NCBI GenBank assembly: GCA_024281825.1
Contig: JAMWZY010000003.1
Span: forward strand, 137,026-201,025
Origin: Nitrosomonas sp.
GTDB lineage: Bacteria; Pseudomonadota; Gammaproteobacteria; Burkholderiales; Nitrosomonadaceae
Reading direction: 5' to 3'
DNA: 64,000 nucleotides
This document shows positions 1 through 10,044 of this stretch, in pieces (the first letter of the stretch is position 1; each line of letters opens with the position of its first letter). The position numbers were made by a program, and so were the translations under genes. Under the pieces are notes generated by a model. It had not been told where the DNA came from and did no database searches. It worked only from the letters and a program-made list of their open reading frames with translations.

Positions 1-1091
1 AAAGCACGACGATACAAGCGTATCCCCTTGAATAAGATAATCCCTAAGAAAGTGACATAAAGAATCCCGCCCCATATACCTTGCTCAAACATCATTTGCA
101 AATACATATTATGCGGCGGATGAGGAAAGCCCCATGCCGGAAATGTTTCATCAAGCTCCCTCATGCCATAACCCACGAGAGGCTTCTCAGTAAATCTTTG
201 CCAAGCCAATTGGGCAACATATCGCCTCTCCTGTGCACTTTCATCGCCCGTTTCTTTACCCATTGTTTCAAAAAATTGTAAACGTCCAGCTACATTGTCA
301 TGGTTAATTTCTGTAGAACTGAGTCCTTTCGAAAATAGTGTAGCGCCAATAATGGATGCAAACGGTACGACAATCAATAACATCAGTAAAGTTTTCTTAC
401 TAAAGTGGCCACGCAGAATCCATACCAAGGACACTAATATCGCTAGCAATGTAGCCGAACGAGAAAACGTTGGGAACACACCCATACCCATGATTAAAAT
501 TAAAAGTACTCGCCAACGCATCGCAAGGAATGGCATGATCGCAATACACATGATCACCAATAGCCCACCCGCAATATTGGCATTAACGAAAAAACCCGCT
601 GCCCGGCCAGGATTACTTGCTTTATGATCTGCTGGAATAAATGTAAATGGCACGAGATAATCTATCCAGAAACATACCACTGCAAATAAAACGCATCCGA
701 ACCAAACAGCCACAAGCCGCCGAAAATCGACCCCTGTGGTCAACACAAAACAAGCTGAAAACAGCAATAACACGATAAGCCGATTACGCCACGATCGATC
801 ATCGACTGAAAAATAACCTGCATCGATGAATGCAACCCACAGCAAGCCCGATAGCGCATAAACCAAAAACCAATAAAACATTGGTTCGGACAATAACAAC
901 ACCAATGCTCTCGGTCTCAGAAAAACAAAAGCCGCAGCCATGACCCATGCGATCACATAATACCAAGTCGTTTCTGGCCCACCAAATTTGTGATGATAAA
1001 TAGGCCAATTCGTAAAAAAAGCTATCACTAGTCCTATTAAACTTAAAGAAGCTAACCAATGAATATTATGTTTATTGTTATTTAGCAACAC
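1..1091 (-). CDS. O-antigen ligase/polymerase-like membrane protein, 3' end missing
   Basis: An unbroken minus-strand frame runs from about 1091 off the left edge (about 363 codons). It is almost wholly hydrophobic, with many membrane segments. Near the cut end it reads VGYGMRELDETFPAWGFPHP followed by PHNMYLQMMFEQGIWGG, the large periplasmic loop and following helix typical of the Wzy/WaaL O-antigen ligase family (PF04932). Such proteins polymerise or ligate undecaprenyl-linked glycans at the periplasmic face. The start is uncertain: the frame opens just after the stop of the upstream glycosyltransferase (1104), and the first usable codons are GTG at 1091 or TTG at 1088; the first in-frame ATG is about 50 codons in. 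It is the last visible gene of the ugd-led operon. Ligase versus polymerase cannot be decided from this part. Confidence 0.75.
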   Translation of the reverse strand, partial: MLLNNNKHNIHWLASLSLIGLVIAFFTNWPIYHHKFGGPETTWYYVIAWVMAAAFVFLRPRALVLLLSEPMFYWFLVYALSGLLWVAFIDAGYFSVDDRSWRNRLIVLLLFSACFVLTTGVDFRRLVAVWFGCVLFAVVCFWIDYLVPFTFIPADHKASNPGRAAGFFVNANIAGGLLVIMCIAIMPFLAMRWRVLLILIMGMGVFPTFSRSATLLAILVSLVWILRGHFSKKTLLMLLIVVPFASIIGATLFSKGLSSTEINHDNVAGRLQFFETMGKETGDESAQERRYVAQLAWQRFTEKPLVGYGMRELDETFPAWGFPHPPHNMYLQMMFEQGIWGGILYVTFLGIILFKGIRLYRRA

Positions 1092-1103
1092 AATTAACTG
1101 CCA

Positions 1104-2255
1104 TCAAATTGAACGATGCCGATTCTTCCATTGCTGCGTTATTACTTTACTGAAAACATCATCCCACATTGCTAAAACACTCTCTACTGAAAAGCGCTCA
1201 CGGACATCAATAGCTTTTTGTGCCATGGATTCACGACGCTTATCATCACCCATCAATTCATCCAACGCTGACGTCAGCGCCGCCACATCCCCCACAGGAC
1301 TCACCAATAATCCATCTTCGCCATCGCGAATAATATCGCGCGGGCCTGTGTTGCAATCATAACTTACCGCAGCGCAACCATGGGCCATCGCTTCAACCAA
1401 TGTATTCGGGAATCCTTCAAAGCTCGAACTCATCACATATAAATCCGCCCGAGCATACCAATCCCCTACATTACCCACTCCGCCTGGCAAATACACCCGT
1501 GATTCCAAACCCAGTGCCTTAATTTGTGATTCCAACGACCCTCTCAGCGGACCTTCCCCAAGAATCACCAAATCCCAATCCGCATATCGCTCTGCGAGCG
1601 TTGCAAACGACCCCAAACAACAGTCAAATTGCTTCTGATCCACTAAGCGCCCGACTCCCAATAACAATTTCCGCCCATTCGCAAGCAATGCCTGCGGGGC
1701 CAATTTAGGTTCAAACACCGATAATGGATAGGGAACAGGATTTGGAATAACAACACTTTGTGCACTCCGAATATTCTCGATTATCCATTGCATGCCCACC
1801 CTTGTTTGCACAACCACCGACGCTGCATAGGGATAGGTAAGCACGCGCAGCAAGTTATAAAACCAGCCAACTGATTCCATAGGAGGATAAATTCGCTCAG
1901 AAACGATCGCAGCATATCCACTACCCCATGCAGCCATTATCGTGGCAACATTCACATTCGTCAGAAAAGACAGCACCACATCAGGTTGGATTGTTTTAAT
2001 CAAATGACGTAGCGCCAAAAGGCGTTTGAACTGGATAAACGGGTCAAGCCGATGGAATTTTCCTACCAAGTCAGATAAATAGCACAACTCAATTTTGTCT
2101 GATAACGCATAAAAACATTCACCCCGTTTCGAATACGTCACCACAAGCGTCACTTGATATCCGCGCTCGACCCAGGCATTTGCCAGATTTGCAGCGACAC
2201 GCTCAGCGCCCCCACTATTCATTGAGCTAACTAAAAATAGGATTCGTCTAGTCAT
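1104..2255 (-). CDS. GT4-family glycosyltransferase (copy 1)
   Basis: A GT-B fold glycosyltransferase of about 383 residues that should add one sugar to a lipid-linked glycan on the cytoplasmic side of the membrane. The N-terminus has the SGGAER glycine loop of polysaccharide GT4 enzymes. The C-terminal half has the donor-site motif EGFPNTLVEAMAHG with the E-x7-E pair. ATG at 2255 (MTRRILF) is preferred over 2306 because AAGGA lies upstream and family members begin here. Its C-terminal half is nearly identical to that of the next upstream gene while the N-terminal acceptor domains differ clearly, so the two enzymes probably use the same sugar nucleotide on different acceptors. The sugar itself cannot be read from sequence. 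Confidence 0.9.
   Translation of the reverse strand: MTRRILFLVSSMNSGGAERVAANLANAWVERGYQVTLVVTYSKRGECFYALSDKIELCYLSDLVGKFHRLDPFIQFKRLLALRHLIKTIQPDVVLSFLTNVNVATIMAAWGSGYAAIVSERIYPPMESVGWFYNLLRVLTYPYAASVVVQTRVGMQWIIENIRSAQSVVIPNPVPYPLSVFEPKLAPQALLANGRKLLLGVGRLVDQKQFDCCLGSFATLAERYADWDLVILGEGPLRGSLESQIKALGLESRVYLPGGVGNVGDWYARADLYVMSSSFEGFPNTLVEAMAHGCAAVSYDCNTGPRDIIRDGEDGLLVSPVGDVAALTSALDELMGDDKRRESMAQKAIDVRERFSVESVLAMWDDVFSKVITQQWKNRHRSI
1161..1751 (-). repeat. Direct repeat copy A covering the glycosyltransferase C-terminal half
   Basis: About 591 bp matching 2398-2988 in the same orientation at a constant offset of 1237 bp. I counted about 17 substitutions by eye, many of them silent. Identity falls sharply at both ends, inside the coding sequences. 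It spans the donor-binding domain and ends close to the inter-domain linker. Confidence 0.92.
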
Positions 2256-2349
2256 ACCGGAAATTAATTCCTTGTTAACTTCGTTAGAAAAATTCGCATC
2301 AAGCATGCTTGATCGTCTTTGTTTTTTCCTGAAAGCTAAAAATATTTAA

Positions 2350-3486
2350 TTATTTCAATTGTGTCGCTGACTTAGCAACGACTTTAATAAAAAGACTATC
2401 CCACATTGCTAAAACACTCTCTACTGAAAAGCGCTCACGGACATCAACTGCTTTTTGTGCCATGGATTCACGACGCTTATCATCCCCCATCAATTCATCC
2501 AACGCTGACGTCAACGCCGCCACATCTCCCACAGGACTCACCAATAATCCATCTTCGCCATCGCGAATAATATCGCGTGGACCCGTGTTGCAATCATAAC
2601 TTACCGCAGCGCAACCATGGGCCATCGCTTCAACCAATGTATTCGGGAATCCTTCAAAGCTCGAACTCATCACATATAAATCCGCCCAAGCATACCAATC
2701 CCCTACATTACCCACTCCGCCTGGCAAATGCACCCGTGATTCCAAACCCAGTGCCTTAATTTGTGACTCCAACGACCCTCTCAGCGGACCTTCCCCAAGA
2801 ATCACCAAATCCCAATCCGCATATCGCTCTGCGAGCGTTGCAAACGACGCCAAACAACAGTCAAATTGCTTCTGATCCACTAAGCGCCCGACTCCCAATA
2901 ACAATTTCCGCCCATTCGCAAGCAATGCCTGCGGGGCCAATTTAGGTTCAAACACCGATAGTGGATAAGGAATCGGATTGGGAATAACCGCACCATTAGC
3001 TCGTGGAATTTCATCCTGTAGCCAAGTTAATCCTTTATGCGTTTGCATGACCACCGAAGCTGCATAGGGATAAGTCCATTGGCGAATCTTGTGCCAAAAT
3101 CGATTCAAGAAAAACATGGGTGGATAAACGCGTTCAGAACCTATGATCGGAATACCCAAGCGAATACTCGCCAAAATAGCGAGCGCTGCACTGATTGTCA
3201 TCATACCCAACACGATATCCGGTTTAATTCTACGAAACACCCCACGCAATTTTAAGATACGATTTAAGTTCGTAAAAATCGCCTTAAAGACATTTGAAGA
3301 TTCTCCAGCAAGATCAAGCGAAACATGCGTGATGCCAGTATTCATCTGATAGAAATCAGTAGATTTATCTTCAAGCGTAATCACCGTCACTTGATTGCCA
3401 CGCTTCAACCATTCATTCGCTAAGTTAACAACAGTGCGTTCAGCCCCGCCTCGACGCAAAGAATGGACAAAAATTACAATATTCAT
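2350..3486 (-). CDS. GT4-family glycosyltransferase (copy 2)
   Basis: Paralogue of the adjacent glycosyltransferase, about 378 residues from ATG at 3486 (MNIVIFVHSLRRGGAER). The N-terminal acceptor domain carries the RRGGAER loop but is otherwise divergent from its neighbour. From the segment IPNPIPYPLSVFEPK onward the two proteins differ at only a few residues. The donor-site motif EGFPNTLVEAMAHG is intact. The start was chosen for agreement with family N-termini; the longer 3549 option would extend well into the flippase gene, and the chosen start lies just past that gene's stop at 3500. Function is inferred as sugar transfer during assembly of the same surface polysaccharide. Confidence 0.9.
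   Translation of the reverse strand: MNIVIFVHSLRRGGAERTVVNLANEWLKRGNQVTVITLEDKSTDFYQMNTGITHVSLDLAGESSNVFKAIFTNLNRILKLRGVFRRIKPDIVLGMMTISAALAILASIRLGIPIIGSERVYPPMFFLNRFWHKIRQWTYPYAASVVMQTHKGLTWLQDEIPRANGAVIPNPIPYPLSVFEPKLAPQALLANGRKLLLGVGRLVDQKQFDCCLASFATLAERYADWDLVILGEGPLRGSLESQIKALGLESRVHLPGGVGNVGDWYAWADLYVMSSSFEGFPNTLVEAMAHGCAAVSYDCNTGPRDIIRDGEDGLLVSPVGDVAALTSALDELMGDDKRRESMAQKAVDVRERFSVESVLAMWDSLFIKVVAKSATQLK
2398..2988 (-). repeat. Direct repeat copy B covering the glycosyltransferase C-terminal half
   Basis: Partner of the repeat at 1161-1751. The sharp ends and low divergence beside strongly divergent N-terminal halves point to recent gene conversion or domain copying, not to simple tandem gene duplication. 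Confidence 0.92.
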
Positions 3487-3499
3487 ATTAATGCATCGA

Positions 3500-4828
3500 T
3501 TAAATGACTCGGCGCGAAGCAATATAAAGACAAGCGGTTGACCATACATACATCAACCCAGTTGACAAGGCGATTCCTGACACCCCCATCAAATCAGGCA
3601 GAAACAAATTACCGATGACTTTAACGAATAAATTCGTAACTGTAAAAAACGCAATGACATTATAACGCTCATGGCTTGCTAATAATTGCACGAGAACCAA
3701 TCCAGCATAAAAAAATGGCACCTGGATCAATCCCCAACGTAATACATCCGAAACACCTTGCGTATCCGTGGCGCTAAATTGCCCTCTTTCAAAGAGAATA
3801 GCGATAACCCAGGGCGAAAGTACCCAAAATATTAAAAACACCCCCAATCCAAGTAAGAACATCCACCCGCACCACTGTAATGCGGTTTTCTTGAGATCGC
3901 CTTCACGCTTTGCATGCATATCTGAAAACACGGGTAAAACCGCCCTACCAATTGCCATCGCCCCTAGGCTCAACAAAAGTGCAAGAACACGATTGGAATA
4001 ACTCAGGGTAGATATTGCGCCAACCCCTAGGTTAGCTGCAGTAAACTGATCGATGATTGTAGAGAAGCTCATCAACATTTGGCTAATCGCCAACACACCA
4101 ATGGCGTTCCAAAAACCTTTCCAGGCGGGCGATCGGAAGGTAAAACATGGCATTTGTAATTGATTCCTTTGCATCAGAGGAATCGACAACGCTACTAACT
4201 GGAGCGCTACACCTATCAATGTACCCCAAAGCAGGGGTTCAGTCATCCAAGTAGGTGGTAAAAATAACACCATGAGGATTATAAATGCAGGTATCGCTTC
4301 GAAGAGCGTATTACGATGATGTCCATTAGCTAACATCCACGCAGAAAATAAATTGATCACAATCCCCATCAATGCGATGGGCGCCAGTCCTGTTGCAAAA
4401 TTATCAGCCAAATGTTGTGTAGAAATAGGCAGTCCTGTCCAATTTGCGCTCAGGATATAGGGAAATGAAAAATAAATGAGTATGCTGAGAATAATACCTA
4501 GAACAATCGTAAACCCAAACACTTCATTCCTAAACTGCTGAATATCTGTTGCAGTATTTACTTTTAGGCGAGCCAGAAGCGGTACCAAAACGATTGATAA
4601 AACACTAAACCAAACCGATACAGGCCAACTGATCAGGGAAAAAACTAAAACATAAGCATCTACAACCTCACTAACACCATAGCGCCACGCAATCGCCATT
4701 TCCTTGGCTGCGCCGGCTAACCTACCTATCAAAACAAAAGCGCTTACCAATAAAAAGCTACTCGCGATTCGACGATGATACGATTCTGGATTAGCAATGT
4801 GATGACGAATACGACTGAAAAAAGCCAT
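3500..4828 (-). CDS. MurJ/Wzx-type lipid-linked oligosaccharide flippase
   Basis: A 442-residue polytopic membrane protein of the MOP superfamily with about 12-14 predicted helices and no signal peptide. The N-terminus has the conserved string ASSFLLVSAFVLIGRLAGAA, followed by KEMAIAWRYG, as in the MviN/MurJ family. It sits between the epimerase and glycosyltransferase genes of a polysaccharide operon, so flipping an undecaprenyl-diphosphate-linked repeat unit is more likely than the housekeeping lipid II role. Its 3' end abuts the next glycosyltransferase (13 bp between stop and chosen start), consistent with translational coupling. Confidence 0.82.
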   Translation of the reverse strand: MAFFSRIRHHIANPESYHRRIASSFLLVSAFVLIGRLAGAAKEMAIAWRYGVSEVVDAYVLVFSLISWPVSVWFSVLSIVLVPLLARLKVNTATDIQQFRNEVFGFTIVLGIILSILIYFSFPYILSANWTGLPISTQHLADNFATGLAPIALMGIVINLFSAWMLANGHHRNTLFEAIPAFIILMVLFLPPTWMTEPLLWGTLIGVALQLVALSIPLMQRNQLQMPCFTFRSPAWKGFWNAIGVLAISQMLMSFSTIIDQFTAANLGVGAISTLSYSNRVLALLLSLGAMAIGRAVLPVFSDMHAKREGDLKKTALQWCGWMFLLGLGVFLIFWVLSPWVIAILFERGQFSATDTQGVSDVLRWGLIQVPFFYAGLVLVQLLASHERYNVIAFFTVTNLFVKVIGNLFLPDLMGVSGIALSTGLMYVWSTACLYIASRRVI

Positions 4829-4904
4829 AAGAATTACAATTTATAGTGTTATAAGGCTTTTTAAAACGATAAAAATCATCAGCAGAAACAAGGGAACATG
4901 ATAA

Positions 4905-5915
4905 TTAAGGTTGATTGATATAACTTCGATACCAATCCACCCATTTTCTGATTCCAACCGTGAGTTCGGTTTTGGGTTCAAAATGAATATCACGTTTAAG
5001 ATCTTCTACATCAGCGTAAGTAGCAACTACATCACCTGGTTGCATCGGCAATAAATTCTTCTGGGCGGTTCGCCCTAAAGCATCTTCGATTATTTTAATA
5101 AAGGTGATCAGTTCTACGGGCTGGTGATTACCGATGTTATAAACCCGATAGGGGGCATAGCTAGAACCAGGATTGGGTGAGTCGGTTTTAAAATGCGAAT
5201 CAGATGATGCGACACGGTCCAAAACGCGGACAGTCCCTTCAGCAATGTCATCCACATAGGTAAAATCACGCTGCATTTTGCCATGATTGAACACATCGAT
5301 AGCGCGATCCTCAAGAATGGCGCTCGTGAATAACCAGGGAGACATATCTGGACGTCCCCAGGGACCATAAACTGTAAAATAACGCAACCCTGTAGTAGGC
5401 AATCCATACAAATGGCTGTAGGTATGCGCCATCAACTCGTTGGCTTTCTTGGTAGCCGCATACAAACTTACCGGATGATCGACGCTATCATCAACGGAAA
5501 AAGGCATTCGAGTATTTGCTCCATATACACTGGATGAACTCGCATACACTAAATGCTCTACTTCATTATGACGGCATCCTTCAAGTATATTGCCAAAACC
5601 AATCAAATTGGTTTGCATGTATACGTATGGATTCTTTAAAGAATACCGAACACCCGCTTGTGCCGCGAGATTAATGACCCGCTGCGGCTTTTCTTTAGCA
5701 AACAAATCTTCAACGATTTGTCGATCAGCAATATCGCCTTGCGCAAATTTAAAATTGGGGTAGCCAACAAGTTGCGCAAGTCTAGCGTGTTTGAGGCGTG
5801 GATCATAATAGTCATTGAAATTATCAATCCCTATCACCTCATCGCCCCGTTTGAGCAAAACCTGCGCAACATGCATACCGATAAAACCAGCAACACCCGT
5901 TACCAAAACCTTCAT
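4905..5915 (-). CDS. NAD-dependent epimerase, probably UDP-glucuronate 4-epimerase
   Basis: A 336-residue extended short-chain dehydrogenase. The N-terminus MKVLVTGVAGFIGMHVAQ is a Rossmann GxxGxxG site. The catalytic set is present: Ser in YASSSSVYG and the YxxxK in YAATKK. The stretch IDNFNDYYDPRLKHARL is characteristic of UDP-glucuronate 4-epimerases (GalE-like, acting on UDP-GlcA to give UDP-GalA). The ATG at 5915 is used because it opens the Rossmann fold directly. It follows ugd with a 4-bp gap, so the pair would turn UDP-glucose into UDP-glucuronate and then UDP-galacturonate. Confidence 0.88.
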   Translation of the reverse strand: MKVLVTGVAGFIGMHVAQVLLKRGDEVIGIDNFNDYYDPRLKHARLAQLVGYPNFKFAQGDIADRQIVEDLFAKEKPQRVINLAAQAGVRYSLKNPYVYMQTNLIGFGNILEGCRHNEVEHLVYASSSSVYGANTRMPFSVDDSVDHPVSLYAATKKANELMAHTYSHLYGLPTTGLRYFTVYGPWGRPDMSPWLFTSAILEDRAIDVFNHGKMQRDFTYVDDIAEGTVRVLDRVASSDSHFKTDSPNPGSSYAPYRVYNIGNHQPVELITFIKIIEDALGRTAQKNLLPMQPGDVVATYADVEDLKRDIHFEPKTELTVGIRKWVDWYRSYINQP

Positions 5916-5919
5916 GAGA

Positions 5920-7248
5920 TTAGCTTCTTCCGATCGAATAATAGACAAAACCACGACGTTTCATGGCTTCTAGACCGAATAAATTACGGCCATCAAAAAT
6001 GAGAGGACTAATAAGCTCGGCTTTAATGAGGTCGAAATCTGGCACACGAAATTGCTGCCATTCCGTAACAATAATCAATGCATCTGCATTACGTAATGCT
6101 TGCTCTTTAGTACCCATAAGAATCAAATCGTCACGTTGACCGTAGATACGCTGACACTCTTTCATCGCCACCGGGTCAAAAGCTTGTACTTTTACGCCCG
6201 ATTCCCAAAGTGCTTCAATCAATGTACGGCTAGGTGCCTCTCGCATATCATCGGTATTCGGCTTAAAGCTAAGTCCCCATAAAGCCATGGTTTTACCGGC
6301 AAGTGCGTTGGTTCCGCCAAAATGTTGTCTGACTTTCTCGAATAATTTATTTTTCTGACGATAATTAACCGTTTCTGTTGCTTTAAGCAACTCGGCGTTA
6401 TAGCCAACTTGTTCAGCAGCCTTTTGCAATGCTTGGACGTCTTTAGGAAAACAGCTACCGCCATAACCACAACCTGGATAGATAAAGTGATATCCAATAC
6501 GTGGATCTGCACCGATACCGTGACGCACTTGCTCAATATCCGCGCCTAACTTCTCTGCAATATTGGCCAATTCATTCATAAAACTAATCTTGGTTGCCAA
6601 CATCGCATTGGCTGCATATTTTGTCAGTTCTGCACTTTCAACATCCATGAATAGAGTGCGCTCATGATTACGGTTAAATGGTTCATAAAGCTCAACCATA
6701 CATTCTTTGGCTTTCGCCGATTGCGTTCCTATGATGATACGATCCGGCTTCATAAAATCATCGACAGCCGCGCCTTCCTTTAGAAACTCCGGATTGGAAA
6801 CCACATCGAATGGAATTTGTTTCCCACGCTCAGTCAATACCTGGTTGATTTTTGCTTGCACTCTTTTTGCCGAACCTACCGGAACAGTTGATTTATTCAA
6901 CACCACTTTATAATCTTGCATGTTTCGAGCAATATCCTCGGCAACCTTTAAAACATGCTGTAGATCTGCAGACCCATCTTCACTCGGCGGAGTACCTACG
7001 GCAATGATTTGGATTTCACTGTGTTCAATGGCCTTAGCTGCATCCGTAGTAAAATGCAAGCGTCCTTCACGCACGCCACGTTCAACGATATTTTCAAGCC
7101 CGGGTTCCCATATCGGCAAAATACCTTTATTCAAATTGTCGATCTTATTCTGATCAATATCGATACAAAATACATTGTGACCAACTTCTGCCAAACAGCT
7201 ACCAGTAACCAAACCGACGTAACCTGTACCAAAGATACTAACTTTCAT
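5920..7248 (-). CDS. ugd: UDP-glucose 6-dehydrogenase
   Basis: Oxidises UDP-glucose to UDP-glucuronate with two NAD+. The roughly 442-residue protein has the N-terminal NAD site [20 protein letters not shown], the central catalytic cysteine in [18 protein letters not shown], and the C-terminal substrate domain with [18 protein letters not shown]. Length and motifs match the single-chain bacterial family. Two ATGs (7254 and 7248) are possible; 7248 gives the usual MKV start. It is the first gene of the minus-strand polysaccharide operon and supplies the uronic acid precursor for the epimerase that follows. Confidence 0.96.
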   Translation of the reverse strand: MKVSIFGTGYVGLVTGSCLAEVGHNVFCIDIDQNKIDNLNKGILPIWEPGLENIVERGVREGRLHFTTDAAKAIEHSEIQIIAVGTPPSEDGSADLQHVLKVAEDIARNMQDYKVVLNKSTVPVGSAKRVQAKINQVLTERGKQIPFDVVSNPEFLKEGAAVDDFMKPDRIIIGTQSAKAKECMVELYEPFNRNHERTLFMDVESAELTKYAANAMLATKISFMNELANIAEKLGADIEQVRHGIGADPRIGYHFIYPGCGYGGSCFPKDVQALQKAAEQVGYNAELLKATETVNYRQKNKLFEKVRQHFGGTNALAGKTMALWGLSFKPNTDDMREAPSRTLIEALWESGVKVQAFDPVAMKECQRIYGQRDDLILMGTKEQALRNADALIIVTEWQQFRVPDFDLIKAELISPLIFDGRNLFGLEAMKRRGFVYYSIGRS

Positions 7249-7650
7249 TACCATTACTCTCTAGTCATTTTCCAAATACTCCCCACCGCAAGCAGCAGGA
7301 AATTAAACTCGGAAGAGATTAAATAAAAAAAACCAACATAAATGCTCAAAATAAATAATATTTACTATGAAAATGAGTATTGCATCAATAAGGAATCTAA
7401 AACAATCAATACACTTTGTTTACTTAAAAAACCCCCAGTTCGTAATTTTTATCAGCTTGGCCAGCTTCACGCATAGTTAGTATCAATTACGCATGCACTC
7501 GGATAGAAAACTACTTAAGACAAAAACAAAGATGGTTTATCGCCGATCAAATTAAAACGGTATGGAAGTATTTCATAAAATATCTCATCAATCAAAACTT
7601 TATCGAACTCAGAATGATGAAGCCAACAACAAGATCCTCCAAGTTATATT
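7249..7650. other. Intergenic region upstream of the ugd operon
   Basis: AT-rich and without a credible gene on either strand. It must hold the promoter for the minus-strand ugd operon, but I cannot single out one site. A 42-codon plus-strand frame starting at 7562 overlaps the neighbouring gene antisense and has no ribosome binding site; I do not call it. Confidence 0.5.
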
Positions 7651-8763
7651 TTACCTCAAAGAAAGGCTCTCTAAAGCTTTTGAATGATTCCACTTACCAT
7701 GAAATAAGTGACCCTTTTTTTCGGGTGTACGATCACTGGTCCAAGTCAGATAATTACCATCCGGTGTAAATACCGGCAGACCATCGAAACCTTCCAAATC
7801 AGTTACTCGTACTGGATCTCTTTTACCGTCCGTGTCCACGATATATAGTTCGAAATTACGGTGTCCATGTAAATTAGTAGTAAAAATGATGTATTTTCCT
7901 GAAGGATGATAGAAAGGCGCCCATGACAGCTTATTCAAACGGGTAATCTGCTTCTGATCGGTGCCATCAATATTCATAGTAAAGATCTCAGCCTCCCGGC
8001 CATTATCAGAGAAACGTCGCCACACAATTCTTTTCCCATCCGGACTAAAAAATGGTCCACCATCATAGCTTTTGGTTTGCGTTAAACGCTTCACATTCGA
8101 ACCATCCGCATCCATGATATAAATATCAATTAATGCAGAAGGATTCGCTTTAAATAAAGCCGCTTCTTCATCAGACAATTTTTCCGCATAAGCGCGTCGA
8201 TTAGAAGCAAAAGCAATTTTTTTACCATCAGGCGACCACGATGCTTCCGCATCATAGCCCAGTGTCTGGGTTAAATTCTTGATTCCTCCACCCGTAAAAT
8301 CGGTTTCATAAATATCATAATATTCATCATAATCCCAGGCATAAGAATGTTGTACACCGGATTTCCTTTGCTCAATTTCAGCATTCATTTTATTTTTTGC
8401 TTCAGAATCCTCATGCGTTGACGAGAACAATACTTTATCTTGTTCTGGATGAATCCACGCGCAAGTCGTTTTTCCAGTACCTGGCGATACCTGTTTCACA
8501 TCACCGCTAGCAATATTTTTCAGAAAAATTTGATAAAATGGATTGTCATCAGAAACTTCCGCTTGGTAAATCATCCATTTCATATCGTCGCGATAATAAG
8601 CTTCTCCGACCCTTTTTTCTTTTGTAGAAAGCTGATGTTCATCCACAATAAAGCCAATAGCATCCGCATAAGCTTGAGTATAGCTAGTCACAGTTATCAG
8701 TAAAATTAACAGTATTTTTGAATCTGTACTTAAAACGCCCATCATTTCTAACAGTCCCTTCAT
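7651..8763 (-). CDS. Exported TolB/PD40-type beta-propeller protein
   Basis: About 370 residues with an N-terminal export signal (ILLILLITVTSYTQAYA) and several TolB-like WD40 (PD40) repeats, for example AEASWSPDGKKIAFASNR, GGPFFSPDGKRIVWRR and GLPVFTPDGNYLTWTSDR. These form a beta-propeller of the type found in TolB and in periplasmic dipeptidyl-peptidase-like proteins. There is no peptidase domain, so it is a stand-alone propeller with probable binding or scaffold function. An alternative start at 8745 (MMGVLSTDS) has a better-placed AAGGGA upstream and a more usual signal peptide. It is not linked to tol-pal genes. A second, unrelated-looking propeller gene is at 52.7-53.7 kb. Confidence 0.75.
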   Translation of the reverse strand: MKGLLEMMGVLSTDSKILLILLITVTSYTQAYADAIGFIVDEHQLSTKEKRVGEAYYRDDMKWMIYQAEVSDDNPFYQIFLKNIASGDVKQVSPGTGKTTCAWIHPEQDKVLFSSTHEDSEAKNKMNAEIEQRKSGVQHSYAWDYDEYYDIYETDFTGGGIKNLTQTLGYDAEASWSPDGKKIAFASNRRAYAEKLSDEEAALFKANPSALIDIYIMDADGSNVKRLTQTKSYDGGPFFSPDGKRIVWRRFSDNGREAEIFTMNIDGTDQKQITRLNKLSWAPFYHPSGKYIIFTTNLHGHRNFELYIVDTDGKRDPVRVTDLEGFDGLPVFTPDGNYLTWTSDRTPEKKGHLFHGKWNHSKALESLSLR

Positions 8764-8958
8764 AAAATGAATCTTAAGAATTTACAAAACAATAACATGC
8801 CCAGAAGAGGAAAAATCTTGCCTATCAATTATCTACCGCTATAGCTTAAATCACTCCCAATAGAGGCAATTGTATAAAGGAGCCGCGATCCTTGAACTAA
8901 ACGGAGCCGATCCTCTCGGCCTTATCACCTTGCACGCATGCCTAATCACAAACCCACA

Positions 8959-9960
8959 TCATTCTTGTGAATGAATCTGATCAAATGTGCCGCCCTCCGC
9001 GAAATGAGTTTTGTATGCGCTTTTCCAGCCCCCAAATGCTTCATCGATTTTAAATAACGCAATCGCTGGAAACTGATCAGCGTATTTCTTGGCAATATTC
9101 GCATTGGTGGGGCGATAAAAATGTTTGGCTGCAATTTCCTGTCCTTCTTCCGAATAAAGATATTTCAGATAGGCCTGAGCAATTGGCCGGGTGCCTTTTT
9201 TATCAACCACTTTATCAATGATTGCAACAGGAGGTTGCGCAAGAACACTCAGCGATGGAATAACCATTTCAAATTTATCGGAGCCATGTTCCCGTATGAC
9301 TAATAACGCTTCTTTTTCCCAAGCAATAAAAACATCTCCAACACCGCGCTCCACAAAAGTCGCTGTTGCGCCTCTTGAACTGGAATCCATGACCGGTACA
9401 TTGCCGTAAATATTCCTAACAAATCCCTTAACTTTCTCTTCGCTAAATTTACGTTTGCCATACTCCCACGCCGCCAAATAATTCCACTGCGCACCACCGG
9501 AAGTCTTTGGATTTGGAGTAATCACTTCGATACCGGAGCGCGCCAAATCATCCCAGTCTTTAATCCCTTTCGGATTGCCTTTTCGTACCAAAAAAACAAT
9601 CGTTGAAGTATAAGGCGTACTATGCAATGCTAGGCGCTTCTGCCAATTCTCAGGTAATAATTTTGCCTTCTCAGCAATGCTATCAATATCATTAGCAGAG
9701 GCTAATGTAACAACATCTGCCTCCAAACCTTCTATGACTGAACGGGCCTGCTTGCCGGAAGCGCCATGTATTTGCTGAATAGTAACAATTTCCTGTGTTT
9801 TCTCTTGCCAATATTTGGCGAAAGCCACATTAAATTCCTGATAAAGCTCACGGGTCGGATCATAGGAAACATTGAGTAATGTTTTTTCAGAAAACACCAC
9901 GTTGCTGATTAACATACTTGCGACAATGAAACTCGTGATTAACCATTCTTTTATGGCCAT
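8959..9960 (-). CDS. sbp: Periplasmic sulfate-binding protein
   Basis: A 333-residue substrate-binding protein of the Sbp/CysP family. An N-terminal signal peptide ends near VVFSEKT. Family blocks are present: LNVSYDPTRELYQEFN, ADVVTLASANDID, NPKTSGGAQWNYLAAW, DSSSRGATATFVERGVGD and HFYRPTN. It would deliver sulfate (or thiosulfate or a related oxyanion) to a CysTWA-type ABC importer. No permease or ATPase gene is adjacent: the next gene downstream on the strand is the propeller gene, and upstream is cca. It therefore either partners with components encoded elsewhere or acts as an orphan receptor. Confidence 0.93.
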   Translation of the reverse strand: MAIKEWLITSFIVASMLISNVVFSEKTLLNVSYDPTRELYQEFNVAFAKYWQEKTQEIVTIQQIHGASGKQARSVIEGLEADVVTLASANDIDSIAEKAKLLPENWQKRLALHSTPYTSTIVFLVRKGNPKGIKDWDDLARSGIEVITPNPKTSGGAQWNYLAAWEYGKRKFSEEKVKGFVRNIYGNVPVMDSSSRGATATFVERGVGDVFIAWEKEALLVIREHGSDKFEMVIPSLSVLAQPPVAIIDKVVDKKGTRPIAQAYLKYLYSEEGQEIAAKHFYRPTNANIAKKYADQFPAIALFKIDEAFGGWKSAYKTHFAEGGTFDQIHSQE

Positions 9961-10044
9961 AATTTATTCTCCAAAAGAGACGAGCGATCAATACTAGGGT
10001 GTGACAAGTTCAAGGTAATTCTATGTGTATAGCGTAGCAGATTT

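Noticed and set aside
295..627. A 110-codon plus-strand frame
   Set aside because: It lies antisense within the O-antigen ligase gene, whose minus-strand reading has clear family motifs.
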